Assembly (NCBI RefSeq): GCF_000518485.1
Contig: NZ_JADR01000002.1
Coordinates: forward strand, 248,001 to 312,000
Source of the DNA: Olleya marilimosa CAM030
GTDB taxonomy: Bacteria; Bacteroidota; Bacteroidia; Flavobacteriales; Flavobacteriaceae
DNA length: 64,000 bases
Direction of reading: 5' to 3'
Shown: one piece after another, positions 45,703-55,062 of the stretch
Layout of the letters: every line of letters begins with the position of its first letter
Position numbering within the stretch: position 1 is the stretch's first letter
Program-made: the position numbers and the translations under genes
Notes under the pieces: generated by a model
What the model was told of the DNA's origin: nothing
What the model saw: only the letters and a program-made list of their open reading frames with translations
The model's database searches: none

Positions 45703-46188
45703 TTAAAACAGGTATAATATACGTTCTTGGTTATCTGGTAATCCAATGATATTATTGGAATAGTCGTTTTGGTAAATTAGGTCTCCTTTTTTAATATAAC
45801 CTTCTGCTTTTGGCATACAAGCATCCCAAGCATTAGAAGGTTTACAATCTTGTAAATTTAACTTGATTATAGTATGATCTTCTACAGTAATAACTGCATA
45901 GTCATGTTTTTTAGCTAAGTTTAAACTAGTTTTAAGATTGTCATTAGTTATATATATCACTTCTTTTGCTTCTGTTGTTGCAGATTTTTTAAAAGCCTCT
46001 ATTGGATTAGTTGCAACATCCTTTTCTAAATTTTTTACATTAACAAGAAAAGCTAGCGTTGTATTAGGTCTAGTGTTTTTTTCATTATTGTTAGTGGTCT
46101 TGTTGCTGTTAGGTGTGATTGTTTCGTTAGAATTATTTTTACAAGATAGGACTACGACACATAGGGTAAGCAGTATAATTTTTTTCAT
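45703..46188 (-). CDS. Lipoprotein of unknown function
   Basis: 161 residues from the internal ATG at 46188, which gives a clean lipoprotein signal (MKKIILLTLCVVVLSC). A longer frame to 46236 would run into the terminator of the upstream gene, so the shorter start is preferred. After a low-complexity Asn/Thr linker there are a few beta strands and a DCKPSNAWDACMP block with two cysteines that could pair. I do not recognise a family. Confidence 0.7.
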   Translation of the reverse strand: MKKIILLTLCVVVLSCKNNSNETITPNSNKTTNNNEKNTRPNTTLAFLVNVKNLEKDVATNPIEAFKKSATTEAKEVIYITNDNLKTSLNLAKKHDYAVITVEDHTIIKLNLQDCKPSNAWDACMPKAEGYIKKGDLIYQNDYSNNIIGLPDNQERILYLF

Positions 46189-46234
46189 AATAATGTATTG
46201 CTCAAAGTTTATCAAATATATCGTTTTAAAAACC

Positions 46235-46264
46235 AAAAAAGCTACAACCTAAGTTGTAGCTTTT
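46235..46264 (-). terminator. Terminator of the M1 peptidase gene
   Basis: The stem AAAAGCTACAAC/GTTGTAGCTTTT with loop CTAA and T-rich ends on the minus strand, 26 bases after the stop at 46290. Confidence 0.88.
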
Positions 46265-46289
46265 ATAAAATAGATTAATCTATATCTAT

Positions 46290-48116
46290 TTACTGTTTTA
46301 CAATATTATTTGTTTTATCTATATCTGCCATTAATTGATTTGGATCTATGGTAATAGATTTAATCATGCTTTTTGGCTTACTAATACTAAAGCTGTAGGT
46401 TGGATATGCCCAAGCCCAATCGTTTATAATTTTAGTGGTTGTTGCTACTGGTTTTTCACCACGCATCATTTGTAACGGAATGTAATATTGTTCTGTTGTT
46501 CCGTCTGTATATTCTACTTCTAAGTCTAAAGGCATTGGCATTAGCCCAATACGCTCTAAATTAACCGTTGTAATGCTATTGTTTTCTTCTAGAGATGTAA
46601 TAGCATAGTCAATGGTATTTGTAGTCTGTGTCCAGTCCATTAAGTACCAATCAAGCTCTAGACCAGAAATCTTTTCAGCAGTTCTAATAATATCAAGTGG
46701 TCTGGGGTGTTTAAAAGAAAAATCATCAAAATATTTTTTAAGCGTTTTCTTTAGGTTATCCTCTCCAATAATATATCCTAATTGAGATAAAAATACAGAC
46801 CCTTTATTGTAAGCAGTAATACCGTAAGCCATGTTTGTTTCATAACGATCTGCATGAGTTGACTGTGGTTTTTCTTTACCTGATTTTACTAAATAGTAAT
46901 ACCCATTATATGCTCCAGCAGCTGGATTTTTTAGGTTAGTGTTATTAATAGCGTCCATTGCATAATCACTAATATAACTTGTAAAACCTTCGTCCATCCA
47001 TTCATGTTTAGCTTCATTAGAAGCTAATAAAAATTGAAACCAAGTATGTGCCAATTCGTGTGCAGTAACACCAACTAAACTACCAAAACTACGTTTTCCT
47101 GTAATTAAAGTACACATAGCATACTCCATTCCGCCATCTCCACCTTGTATAACAGAGTATTGATCGTATGGATATTGTCCTACGTTTTCAGAAAAATACT
47201 GCATTAATTGTACTGTTTTAGGCTGTAAATCTTTCCAAAACTGTAAGTTTTCCGCAGGTAAATCGTTTTTGTAATAAAAGTGCAACATAGGACCATTAGG
47301 AACTTGCATAGTATCGTGAATGTAATCAGGATCTGCAGCCCAAGTAAAGTCATGTACTCTAGGTGCTTTAAAACGTAACGTTTTTTTGTTTCCTTTTACT
47401 TCAGCTTCGCCTTGTTGGTAACCTGTACCACCAACAACGTAATTTTTATCAATAGTTAAATTTACTTCAAAATCTCCCCAAACACCATGAAACTCACGTC
47501 CAATGTATGGGTCAGCATGCCATCCTTCAAAATCATATTCTGCTAATTTAGGATACCATTGCGTCATAGATAAAGCAACACCTTCTGCATTATCACGACC
47601 AGAACGTCTAATTTGTTGTGGTACTTGTGCATCAAAGTCCATTGTAAAAGTTACACTTTCTCCTGGCTGAATAGGTTTTGCTAAGTCAACTTCTAGAACT
47701 GTTCCAACAGTTTCATGGCTTAATGTTTTACCATCTTGCTTTAAGCTTTTTACTTTAATGTAACCAATCTCGTTTGGAGCCAATTTACTAATACGATCTC
47801 CAACACGTCTATCTGGATCTTCAATAGTACGAGAACGTACATCCATCTCGCTACCAGGTTGGAAGGCATTAAAATATAAATGGTAATACACGCGATTTAA
47901 AACATCTGGCGAGTTGTTAGTATACACTAACGTTTGTTTACCATTGTATTGATAGGTGTTTACATCCATATCAATATCCATTTTATAATCTACATGTTGT
48001 TGCCAGTAGGTAGATTTGGAATCTGTTGCGTTACTAGATGAACTAGCAACTTGTTTGGTAGAATTACATGACGATAAAATACCAAAAGCGGAAATTAAAA
48101 GAAATAATTTTTTCAT
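46290..48116 (-). CDS. M1-family aminopeptidase, lipoprotein
   Basis: 608 residues with a lipoprotein signal (LSSC, Cys17). The N-terminal beta domain is followed by GGMEYAM (328-334, GAMEN equivalent). The zinc motif HELAH (353-357) is followed 19 residues after His357 by Glu376 in MDEGFTSY. The gluzincin core is complete, so it is likely an active periplasmic or surface aminopeptidase. It lies after the S8 peptidase gene with a terminator between them, so they may be separately expressed. Confidence 0.95.
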   Translation of the reverse strand: MKKLFLLISAFGILSSCNSTKQVASSSSNATDSKSTYWQQHVDYKMDIDMDVNTYQYNGKQTLVYTNNSPDVLNRVYYHLYFNAFQPGSEMDVRSRTIEDPDRRVGDRISKLAPNEIGYIKVKSLKQDGKTLSHETVGTVLEVDLAKPIQPGESVTFTMDFDAQVPQQIRRSGRDNAEGVALSMTQWYPKLAEYDFEGWHADPYIGREFHGVWGDFEVNLTIDKNYVVGGTGYQQGEAEVKGNKKTLRFKAPRVHDFTWAADPDYIHDTMQVPNGPMLHFYYKNDLPAENLQFWKDLQPKTVQLMQYFSENVGQYPYDQYSVIQGGDGGMEYAMCTLITGKRSFGSLVGVTAHELAHTWFQFLLASNEAKHEWMDEGFTSYISDYAMDAINNTNLKNPAAGAYNGYYYLVKSGKEKPQSTHADRYETNMAYGITAYNKGSVFLSQLGYIIGEDNLKKTLKKYFDDFSFKHPRPLDIIRTAEKISGLELDWYLMDWTQTTNTIDYAITSLEENNSITTVNLERIGLMPMPLDLEVEYTDGTTEQYYIPLQMMRGEKPVATTTKIINDWAWAYPTYSFSISKPKSMIKSITIDPNQLMADIDKTNNIVKQ

Positions 48117-48132
48117 TGTTTTAAATTGAAAT

Positions 48133-48166
48133 AAAAAAGCCTCAACATAATAGGTTGAGGCTTTTT
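48133..48166 (-). terminator. Terminator of the S8 peptidase gene
   Basis: A 14-bp stem, AAAAAAGCCTCAAC with GTTGAGGCTTTTTT around ATAATAG, in the 64-bp gap before the M1 start (48116). Confidence 0.92.
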
Positions 48167-48180
48167 TGAATTATTAATTG

Positions 48181-49797
48181 TTATTTAGAAATTTGTGAAG
48201 CCATAACTAAAGCGTTATATGCATTTACAATTTTAGCCGATTGACTTAGCTGAGAAAATGGTTGAATGTTTTTAGCATCTCCACCAACAATTACTTTTGA
48301 TGGTACAGCTAAACCAGAATCCATAATAATTTGTTTTACTTGTGCTCCTGTTAGTTTTGGATATTGTGACCAAACTAGTGCTGCAACACCAGCAACTGCT
48401 GGAGCAGCCATACTTGTTCCTCCTTTGGTATCATATTCGTTTTCTGGTGTTGTAGAATATACTTGAGCTCCTGGAGCAAAAACATCTACGTTTTTCTTAC
48501 CGTAGTTAGAAAAACCAGCAACCAATTTTGTACCATAACTTGGTGCTAATGCACCAACACGAATGTAAGTGTTTGATAACTCTACATAATCAATATTGTC
48601 ATCAGGGAAGTTTGCTTCAACATCTACATCTTTACTATCGTTACCAGCAGCATGTACAAAAATTACACCTTTATCACTTGCATATTTAATCGCGTCTCTT
48701 ACCCATTCTGGGTGCATAGAAAAGCTTTTACCAAAACTACCGTTAATTACTTTAGCGCCATTGTCTACAGCATATCTTATCGCTTTTGCAATATCTTTAT
48801 CGTACTCGTCACCATTTGGTACTGCACGAAGCGCCATAATTTTTACGTTATTAGCAACACCATTTGCTCCTAAACCATTGTTACGCTCTGCAGCGATAAT
48901 ACCTGCAACGTGTGTACCATGACTTTCAGATTTTTTTACTGGCATAACGTTTCCGTTTCCGTAACCTGGCTTATCGTTAAAATCGTTTGGATTATCTCCT
49001 GTTTTACGACCATTAAAGTCTTTGTTTAAGTTAGCATTTAATTGGTCTGTAAAATACTCAACACCACCTTTAATTTGCTTTTCAGCTTCAGAAATAGATG
49101 TCATCCCGTTAGCATACATAAATTTAGCTGTAGCTACTGCTGTTGCTAATTCAGATCCTTCTTCTGCAGTGATTGCATTAACTTCTGCAGGTGTATAATC
49201 TTCTTTTTTAAAGTGTGCTGTTAATACTTTATTTGCGCTGCTTACTTGACCATATATTTGGTCGTAACGTTGCTTACCACTTAAGGCTTGTTGGTAATCT
49301 TTTTCTAGTTTTTCTGCTGCTTCAGCATATCTTGGGATACTTGTGTCTCCAGTTGCAACAATACGTGTCATTTCTAACTGCTCGTCATAACCATCACCTA
49401 AAAAGTTCCAACCATGGATATCGTCTACATAACCGTTACCATCATCATCTTTTCCGTTTCCTGCAATTTCTTTAGGGTTAGTCCAGATTACACCATCTAA
49501 ATCTTCGTGTGTAATGTCTATACCAGAGTCAATAACAGCAACAATTATTTGCTGTCCTTTTTTACCTTTAATAATTTCGGCGTAAGCCTTATCAACACTC
49601 ATACCTGGAATAGTATCTTTTACTAAATCTAAGTGTCCCCAATTGTGTGCTTCTGCTTCTGTTAAGGCAGACTCTTTCATTGGTGTGTTATCAATATTTT
49701 CTATAGGTGTAGATAATATTGGAGCACTTCCACCACAACTAGATAAAACTATCGCAGCAAAAGCCGAAAATAAAATTGGTTTATAGGTAATCTTCAT
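48181..49797 (-). CDS. S8 subtilisin-like serine protease, lipoprotein
   Basis: 538 residues. The lipobox is LSSC (Cys21). The catalytic triad is Asp90 in AVIDSGID, His293 in ESHGTHVAG and Ser462 in GGTSMAAP. An insert of about 165 residues separates the Asp and His segments, much longer than in secreted subtilisins. The insert contains a charged helical region (about 150-265). It may be a prodomain-like or substrate-binding element. A surface-anchored protease pairs naturally with the downstream aminopeptidase for peptide use. Confidence 0.95.
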   Translation of the reverse strand: MKITYKPILFSAFAAIVLSSCGGSAPILSTPIENIDNTPMKESALTEAEAHNWGHLDLVKDTIPGMSVDKAYAEIIKGKKGQQIIVAVIDSGIDITHEDLDGVIWTNPKEIAGNGKDDDGNGYVDDIHGWNFLGDGYDEQLEMTRIVATGDTSIPRYAEAAEKLEKDYQQALSGKQRYDQIYGQVSSANKVLTAHFKKEDYTPAEVNAITAEEGSELATAVATAKFMYANGMTSISEAEKQIKGGVEYFTDQLNANLNKDFNGRKTGDNPNDFNDKPGYGNGNVMPVKKSESHGTHVAGIIAAERNNGLGANGVANNVKIMALRAVPNGDEYDKDIAKAIRYAVDNGAKVINGSFGKSFSMHPEWVRDAIKYASDKGVIFVHAAGNDSKDVDVEANFPDDNIDYVELSNTYIRVGALAPSYGTKLVAGFSNYGKKNVDVFAPGAQVYSTTPENEYDTKGGTSMAAPAVAGVAALVWSQYPKLTGAQVKQIIMDSGLAVPSKVIVGGDAKNIQPFSQLSQSAKIVNAYNALVMASQISK

Positions 49798-49816
49798 TAT
49801 AAATTGTTTTGAATTG

Positions 49817-50677
49817 TTAATTAAAAATATCGTTACAAGTAAAGGTGTCTTTTAATCGTACGCCTTTTTCTGTGTGTTGCACAGTAATTATTTCGTTGTG
49901 TGCATCGTGTTCCAAAAATAAGTAATAATTGTTATCTGCTGCTAGATTCAGGAATTTTTCTTTTTCGTCTAACGTCAACAATGGTCTTGTATCATAACCC
50001 ATTACAAAGGGTAAAGGTAAATGCCCTACAGTTGGTAATAGGTCTGCCATAAAACAAATGGTTTTACCGTTGTAATTAATCATAGGTATCATTTGTTTAT
50101 CTGTATGCCCATTAGCATAAAATATATCGAAACCTAAAGCTGAATTTTTTAAAATATCATCCTGCGGAAGGTCTGTAAATTTTAGTCGTCCACTTTGTTC
50201 CATTGGTAATATGTTTTCTTTTAAAAACGAAGCAACTTCACGTCTGTTAGGTTCTGTTGCCCATTTCCAATGGTCTTTATTGCTCCAAAAATGTGCGTTT
50301 TTAAAGGCAGATTCTAATTTTGTTCGGTCTTTATTATAATTAAAAGCACCTCCAGAATGATCAAAATGTAAGTGCGTTAAAAATACATCTGTAACATCGT
50401 CTGTAGAGAAGCCTACTGCTTTTAAAGATTTTTCAATGGTATCATCTCCATATAAGTTGTAATGGCCATAAAACTTTTCGCTTTGTTTGGTTCCCATTCC
50501 TGTGTCAATTAATGTCAAACGGTTTCCGTCTTCAATTAGTAAACAACGTGCAGCAATATCAATTAAATTATTTGCATCTGCTGGATTGGTTCTGGTCCAT
50601 AATGATTTTGGGACAACACCAAACATGGCACCTCCATCTAGTTTAAAATGACCTGCTTGTATTGGGTATAATTTCAT
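49817..50677 (-). CDS. Metallo-beta-lactamase-fold hydrolase
   Basis: 286 residues. The zinc motif LTHLHFDHSGG is intact, and further histidines and aspartates lie in FYANGHTD, MADLLPTVGH and LEHDAHNE. The size and order resemble the quorum-quenching lactonase-like or general MBL hydrolase family. Cytoplasmic (no signal). The gene lies 19 bases upstream of the S8 protease gene and may be co-transcribed. Confidence 0.9.
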   Translation of the reverse strand: MKLYPIQAGHFKLDGGAMFGVVPKSLWTRTNPADANNLIDIAARCLLIEDGNRLTLIDTGMGTKQSEKFYGHYNLYGDDTIEKSLKAVGFSTDDVTDVFLTHLHFDHSGGAFNYNKDRTKLESAFKNAHFWSNKDHWKWATEPNRREVASFLKENILPMEQSGRLKFTDLPQDDILKNSALGFDIFYANGHTDKQMIPMINYNGKTICFMADLLPTVGHLPLPFVMGYDTRPLLTLDEKEKFLNLAADNNYYLFLEHDAHNEIITVQHTEKGVRLKDTFTCNDIFN

Positions 50678-50750
50678 TATAAAATATAGGTTTTAAAACT
50701 ACCTGCAAATTACTAAATAAGTGTTAAACACTTAAAATATTAAGGTTTTA

Positions 50751-51026
50751 TTAAGAAATAACCGCTTTTAGGCGTTTACCAAAATCGTAAAGTGCTTTAA
50801 TTTGTTTTATACTAGCTAATCGCTCTCGTCTAAAAACTAGTAAATCTTCACCATTAGACTCGATATGATAATATGGGTTACTTTCAAAAAAGTGTGTGAT
50901 TTTATCTGTAAAAAACTGTTGTATAACTTGTGTAAGTTCACCCAATAAATAAAAGCGGTTGGAAAAATCGGTATGGTTTTTAATAGGAATATCTTTAAAA
51001 CCTGCAAAAGCAAAGACTTTAAAATT
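50751..51026 (-). pseudogene. Probable C-terminal remnant of a membrane-associated protein
   Basis: A coding-like stretch ends ERLASIKQIKALYDFGKRLKAVIS and includes ESNPYYHIESNGEDLLVF. The open frame runs about 27 codons further upstream of its only usable (TTG) start at 50945. It reads on as GFKDIPIKNHTDFSNRFYL, then meets a stop at 51029. No ATG is present. This suggests the end of a larger protein whose beginning is lost. Alternatively a 64-residue protein from the TTG is possible. Confidence 0.45.
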
Positions 51027-51134
51027 TTATAGTTAGTGTATTAATTTTTGGATGAAAAATTATAAGTCACTGTTTTTTAAGTATAAAAATTAGGTTAAAG
51101 CTTGGTTTAAGATTAAAAATTTAACTTTTTAATC

Positions 51135-51142
51135 TAAATTTG
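51135..51142 (+). promoter_or_regulatory. -7 element (TAAATTTG) before the antiporter gene
   Basis: A TAnnTTTG match 57 bases before the ATG at 51200. Confidence 0.4.
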
Positions 51143-51199
51143 GGTTAAATTATAGATGTAGAATTTTAGTATTACTATTTTTACCAAAACGATAATTGA

Positions 51200-53044
51200 A
51201 TGATAGAATTAGGAGGAATCATTATTTTAGGAATACTAGCACAATGGGTTGCTTGGAAATTAAAAATACCAGCAATTTTACCTTTAATATTAATTGGCTT
51301 GTTGGTTGGTCCAATAGCTGCCGAGTTTTTAAGTGAAGATGGGACCAAATGGATAGAACCAATATGGAATGGCGACGAAGGTTTATTTCCTGGCGAAAGC
51401 TTATTTTATTTTGTCTCCTTAGCCATTAGTATTATTCTTTTTGAAGGTGGATTAACCTTAAAAATGAGCGAAATTAAAAATGTTGGACCTGTAATTACCA
51501 AGTTAATATCTGTTGGGTCTTTGGTTACCTTTTTTGGTGCTGGTATTGCAGCACATTACGTTTTTGGGTTAACATGGGAGATTTCATATTTATTTTCAGG
51601 ATTAATTATTGTTACAGGTCCAACAGTAATTACACCTATTTTAAGAAACATTCCGCTTAAAAAAGACATTTCTGCTGTTTTAAAATGGGAAGGTATTTTA
51701 ATTGACCCAATTGGTGCTTTAGTAGCTGTATTGGTTTTTGAGTTTATTAGTGTTGATGCAGGAGGAGAGTTTACTAAAACCGCATTAATTGAGTTTGGAA
51801 AAATTGTGTTATTTGGAGCTACCTTTGGATTTACTTTTGCACATGCTTTAAACTTTATAATTAATAAAAAATGGGTACCTCATTATTTATTAAATGTCTT
51901 TGCATTAGCTGCTGTATTAGGTGTTTTTGTATTGTCCGATGTATTTGCACACGAGTCTGGATTACTTGCAGTAGTGGTCATGGGAATGGTGTTAGGTAAT
52001 TCAAACTCACCTTACTTAAAAGATTTATTGTATTTTAAAGAATCTTTAAGTGTATTATTAATTTCAATACTATTTATTTTACTAGCAGCTAATATTAATT
52101 ACAGCGAGCTATTACTAATTTATAACTGGAATACAGTAGCGCTTTTTGCTATAATAATACTAGTTATTAGACCTATTGGTGTGTTTTTAAGTACCTATGG
52201 CTCTAAACTTAAATTAAACGAAAAATTATTTATTAGTTGGGTTGGACCACGTGGTATTGTTGCTGCTGGTATCGCTTCGCTTTTTGGTTTAAAATTAGCA
52301 AGTAAAGGTATTGAAGGAGCCGAGTATATTACACCTTTAGTATTTGTAATAGTTTTAGGGACAGTCCTTTTAAATGCGACAACAGCTAGACTTTTTGCTA
52401 AGCTAGTAGGTGTGTTTTTAACACAATCTAACGGAATATTAATTGTTGGTGCATCTAAAGTATCTAGACTAATTGGACATTACTTAGAGGCTCATGGTAG
52501 ACATGTCGTTTTAATTGATAGTAACCAAAATAACATTAATAAAGCTAAAGAGCTTGGTCTTGAAGCTATAAATACTAACATATATTCTGAAACATTAACC
52601 GATAATATCGAGTTAAATGATGTTGGATATCTAATGGCACTTACAGGTAACAGCGATATAAATCAATACGCAATCAACAAGTTTTCAAAACAATTTGGAG
52701 AAAATGGTGCATTTAGATTAGTGTCTACCGAAGAAATGTTAGATGCAAATAATAATCCTCAGGAAGGTTTATTTTCTCATACAGACGATTTTAGCACTTT
52801 AACTGATGTGACTAGAAAGTTTCCTAGTATTCAAGAAATTGAAATTATTGATAAAGCACATTTAATGGATTTAATAAAAACCACTAACGAAGACAAAGAA
52901 ATTGTCCCTTTATTTATAAAAGATGACGAGGGAGAATTACATATAATATCATCTTATAACACTAATTTTGAAGACGTAAGTGATGGTTATTATTTGGTCT
53001 ATTTAGGAAAACCTTTAGATGTTGAAAAAGTAGACACAGTATAA
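51200..53044 (+). CDS. CPA-type cation/proton antiporter with RCK (TrkA-N) domain
   Basis: 614 residues. About 12 membrane segments fill 1-405, with the transport-core patterns LFEGGLTLKM, VTGPTVITPIL and WEGILIDPIGALVAVLVFEF. From about 412 on there is a Rossmann-type domain, starting ILIVGASKVSRLIGHYL and ending near 560, like TrkA-N/RCK regulatory modules. It exchanges Na+ or K+ for H+ across the inner membrane, and the RCK part probably senses nucleotides or ions. Single-gene unit. Confidence 0.9.
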   Translation: MIELGGIIILGILAQWVAWKLKIPAILPLILIGLLVGPIAAEFLSEDGTKWIEPIWNGDEGLFPGESLFYFVSLAISIILFEGGLTLKMSEIKNVGPVITKLISVGSLVTFFGAGIAAHYVFGLTWEISYLFSGLIIVTGPTVITPILRNIPLKKDISAVLKWEGILIDPIGALVAVLVFEFISVDAGGEFTKTALIEFGKIVLFGATFGFTFAHALNFIINKKWVPHYLLNVFALAAVLGVFVLSDVFAHESGLLAVVVMGMVLGNSNSPYLKDLLYFKESLSVLLISILFILLAANINYSELLLIYNWNTVALFAIIILVIRPIGVFLSTYGSKLKLNEKLFISWVGPRGIVAAGIASLFGLKLASKGIEGAEYITPLVFVIVLGTVLLNATTARLFAKLVGVFLTQSNGILIVGASKVSRLIGHYLEAHGRHVVLIDSNQNNINKAKELGLEAINTNIYSETLTDNIELNDVGYLMALTGNSDINQYAINKFSKQFGENGAFRLVSTEEMLDANNNPQEGLFSHTDDFSTLTDVTRKFPSIQEIEIIDKAHLMDLIKTTNEDKEIVPLFIKDDEGELHIISSYNTNFEDVSDGYYLVYLGKPLDVEKVDTV

Positions 53045-53055
53045 TTTTAAAGCAT

Positions 53056-53092
53056 AAAAAAAACCTTCATTATTTAAATGAAGGTTTTTTTT
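53056..53092. terminator. Bidirectional terminator (antiporter / lepA)
   Basis: A 15-bp stem, AAAAAAAACCTTCAT with ATGAAGGTTTTTTTT and a 7-base loop, between convergent stops. Confidence 0.92.
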
Positions 53093-53108
53093 ATATCTAA
53101 TAATGTAA

Positions 53109-54905
53109 TTAATCGTTAAGCTTTAAAACAGCCATAAATGCTTGCTGAGGTATTTCTACATTACCTACTTGACGCATACGTTTTTTACCTTTTTTCTGCT
53201 TCTCTAAAAGTTTACGCTTACGCGAAATATCACCACCATAACATTTTGCAGTAACATCCTTACGTAAAGCTTTAACGGTTTCTCTAGCAATAATTTTTGC
53301 TCCAATTGCAGCTTGAATAGGAATATCAAATTGTTGACGCGGAATTAATTCTTTTAACTTTTCACACATCTTTTTACCTATGTTATGTGCGTTATCTGCG
53401 TGTATTAAAGCAGACAATGCATCTACAGGCTGAGCGTTTAATAACACGTCTAATCTAACCAATTTAGAAACTTTCATCCCTATTGGATGATAGTCAAAAG
53501 ACGCATAACCTTTAGATACTGTTTTTAATCTATCATAAAAATCAAATACAATTTCTGCTAAAGGCATTTCAAAAGTTAACTCAACACGTTCTGGAGTTAA
53601 GTAGGTTTGATTAATAATCATCCCACGTTTTTCTATACATAAGCTCATAACGTTACCAACAAAGTCTGACTTTGTAATTATCGTTGCTTTAATATAAGGT
53701 TCTTCAACTCGATTTACGGTTGAAGGATCTGGTAAATCCGAAGGGTTATTAACTATAAAAGCGTCTTCTGGATTTTTGTTAGTATACGCATGGTACGATA
53801 CGTTAGGTACAGTAGTAATTACAGTCATGTCAAACTCACGCTCTAAACGTTCTTGGATAATTTCCATGTGTAACATTCCTAAAAATCCACAACGAAAACC
53901 AAATCCTAATGCTGCAGAGCTTTCTGCCTGAAACACTAAGGAAGCATCATTAAGTTGTAGTTTTTCCATACTGTTTCTAAGCTCTTCATAATCCTCTGTA
54001 TCTACTGGATAAATACCAGCAAAAACCATTGGTTTAACATCCTCAAAACCTTCGACAATATTAGTTGTTGGATTAGCAAAGTCTGTAATAGTATCTCCTA
54101 CTTTTACTTCTTTAGCAGTTTTAATACCTGTAATTAGGTAACCAACATCTCCTGTTTTAACGCTTTGTTTTGCAACCTGAGTTAGTTTTAATGTACCAAC
54201 CTCGTCTGCATTATACTCTTTATCTGTAGCGACAAATTTAATTTTTTGACCTTTTTTAATTTCTCCGTTAAACACTCTAAAGTAGGTTTCAATACCTCTA
54301 AAAGTATTATAAACCGAGTCAAAAATTAAAGCCTGTAAAGGTGCATCAGGATCCCCTTTTGGTGCAGGAATACGCTCAATAATTGCTTTTAAAATGTTTT
54401 CTACTCCAAAACCTGTTTTACCACTTGCGTGGATAACATCTTCTGGATTACAGCCTAATAAGTCAACAATATCATCTGTTACTTCTTCTGGATTAGCACT
54501 TGGTAAATCCACTTTATTTAAAACAGGAATAATCTCCAAATCATTCTCTAAGGCTAAATAAAGGTTAGATATAGTTTGCGCTTGTATACTTTGGGCAGCA
54601 TCTACAATTAGTAAAGCACCTTCACAAGCTGCGATAGATCTTGAGACTTCGTAAGAAAAATCTACGTGACCAGGTGTGTCAATTAAGTTTAAAACAAATT
54701 TTTCGCCTTCATAGACATAGTCCATTTGGATAGCGTGCGACTTAATGGTAATACCACGTTCGCGTTCTAGATCCATACTATCTAATAATTGGGCTTGTTG
54801 TTCTCTTGCTGTTACAGAGCCAGTAGCATCTAATAATCGATCGGCAAGTGTACTTTTTCCGTGATCAATATGTGCAATGATGCAAAAATTTCTAATGTTC
54901 TTCAT
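53109..54905 (-). CDS. lepA: Elongation factor 4 (LepA)
   Basis: 598 residues from the ATG at 54905 ([20 protein letters not shown]). An upstream in-frame TTG two codons earlier is less likely. GTPase motifs [18 protein letters not shown] and NKVDLP are present, followed by EF-G-like domains and the LepA-specific C-terminal domain ([20 protein letters not shown]). It acts on stalled or mis-translocated ribosomes. A TATATTTG element lies 30 bases upstream. Confidence 0.97.
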   Translation of the reverse strand: MKNIRNFCIIAHIDHGKSTLADRLLDATGSVTAREQQAQLLDSMDLERERGITIKSHAIQMDYVYEGEKFVLNLIDTPGHVDFSYEVSRSIAACEGALLIVDAAQSIQAQTISNLYLALENDLEIIPVLNKVDLPSANPEEVTDDIVDLLGCNPEDVIHASGKTGFGVENILKAIIERIPAPKGDPDAPLQALIFDSVYNTFRGIETYFRVFNGEIKKGQKIKFVATDKEYNADEVGTLKLTQVAKQSVKTGDVGYLITGIKTAKEVKVGDTITDFANPTTNIVEGFEDVKPMVFAGIYPVDTEDYEELRNSMEKLQLNDASLVFQAESSAALGFGFRCGFLGMLHMEIIQERLEREFDMTVITTVPNVSYHAYTNKNPEDAFIVNNPSDLPDPSTVNRVEEPYIKATIITKSDFVGNVMSLCIEKRGMIINQTYLTPERVELTFEMPLAEIVFDFYDRLKTVSKGYASFDYHPIGMKVSKLVRLDVLLNAQPVDALSALIHADNAHNIGKKMCEKLKELIPRQQFDIPIQAAIGAKIIARETVKALRKDVTAKCYGGDISRKRKLLEKQKKGKKRMRQVGNVEIPQQAFMAVLKLND

Positions 54906-54935
54906 AGTCAAATCTCTTTATAAATAAAGATATTG

Positions 54936-54943
54936 CAAATATA
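54936..54943 (-). promoter_or_regulatory. -7 element (TATATTTG) before lepA
   Basis: An exact TAnnTTTG on the minus strand, 30 bases before the chosen ATG. Confidence 0.45.
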
Positions 54944-55062
54944 TAGTAATTATTGGGCTTTTTTTCTTTTTTCTTAGGAATACAAACACATGTAAAATTG
55001 TGGTTTTTCCCACAACAAAAAGTCTAATAGTATTATTATATTGCGAGCCTAAGTTATTTTAA

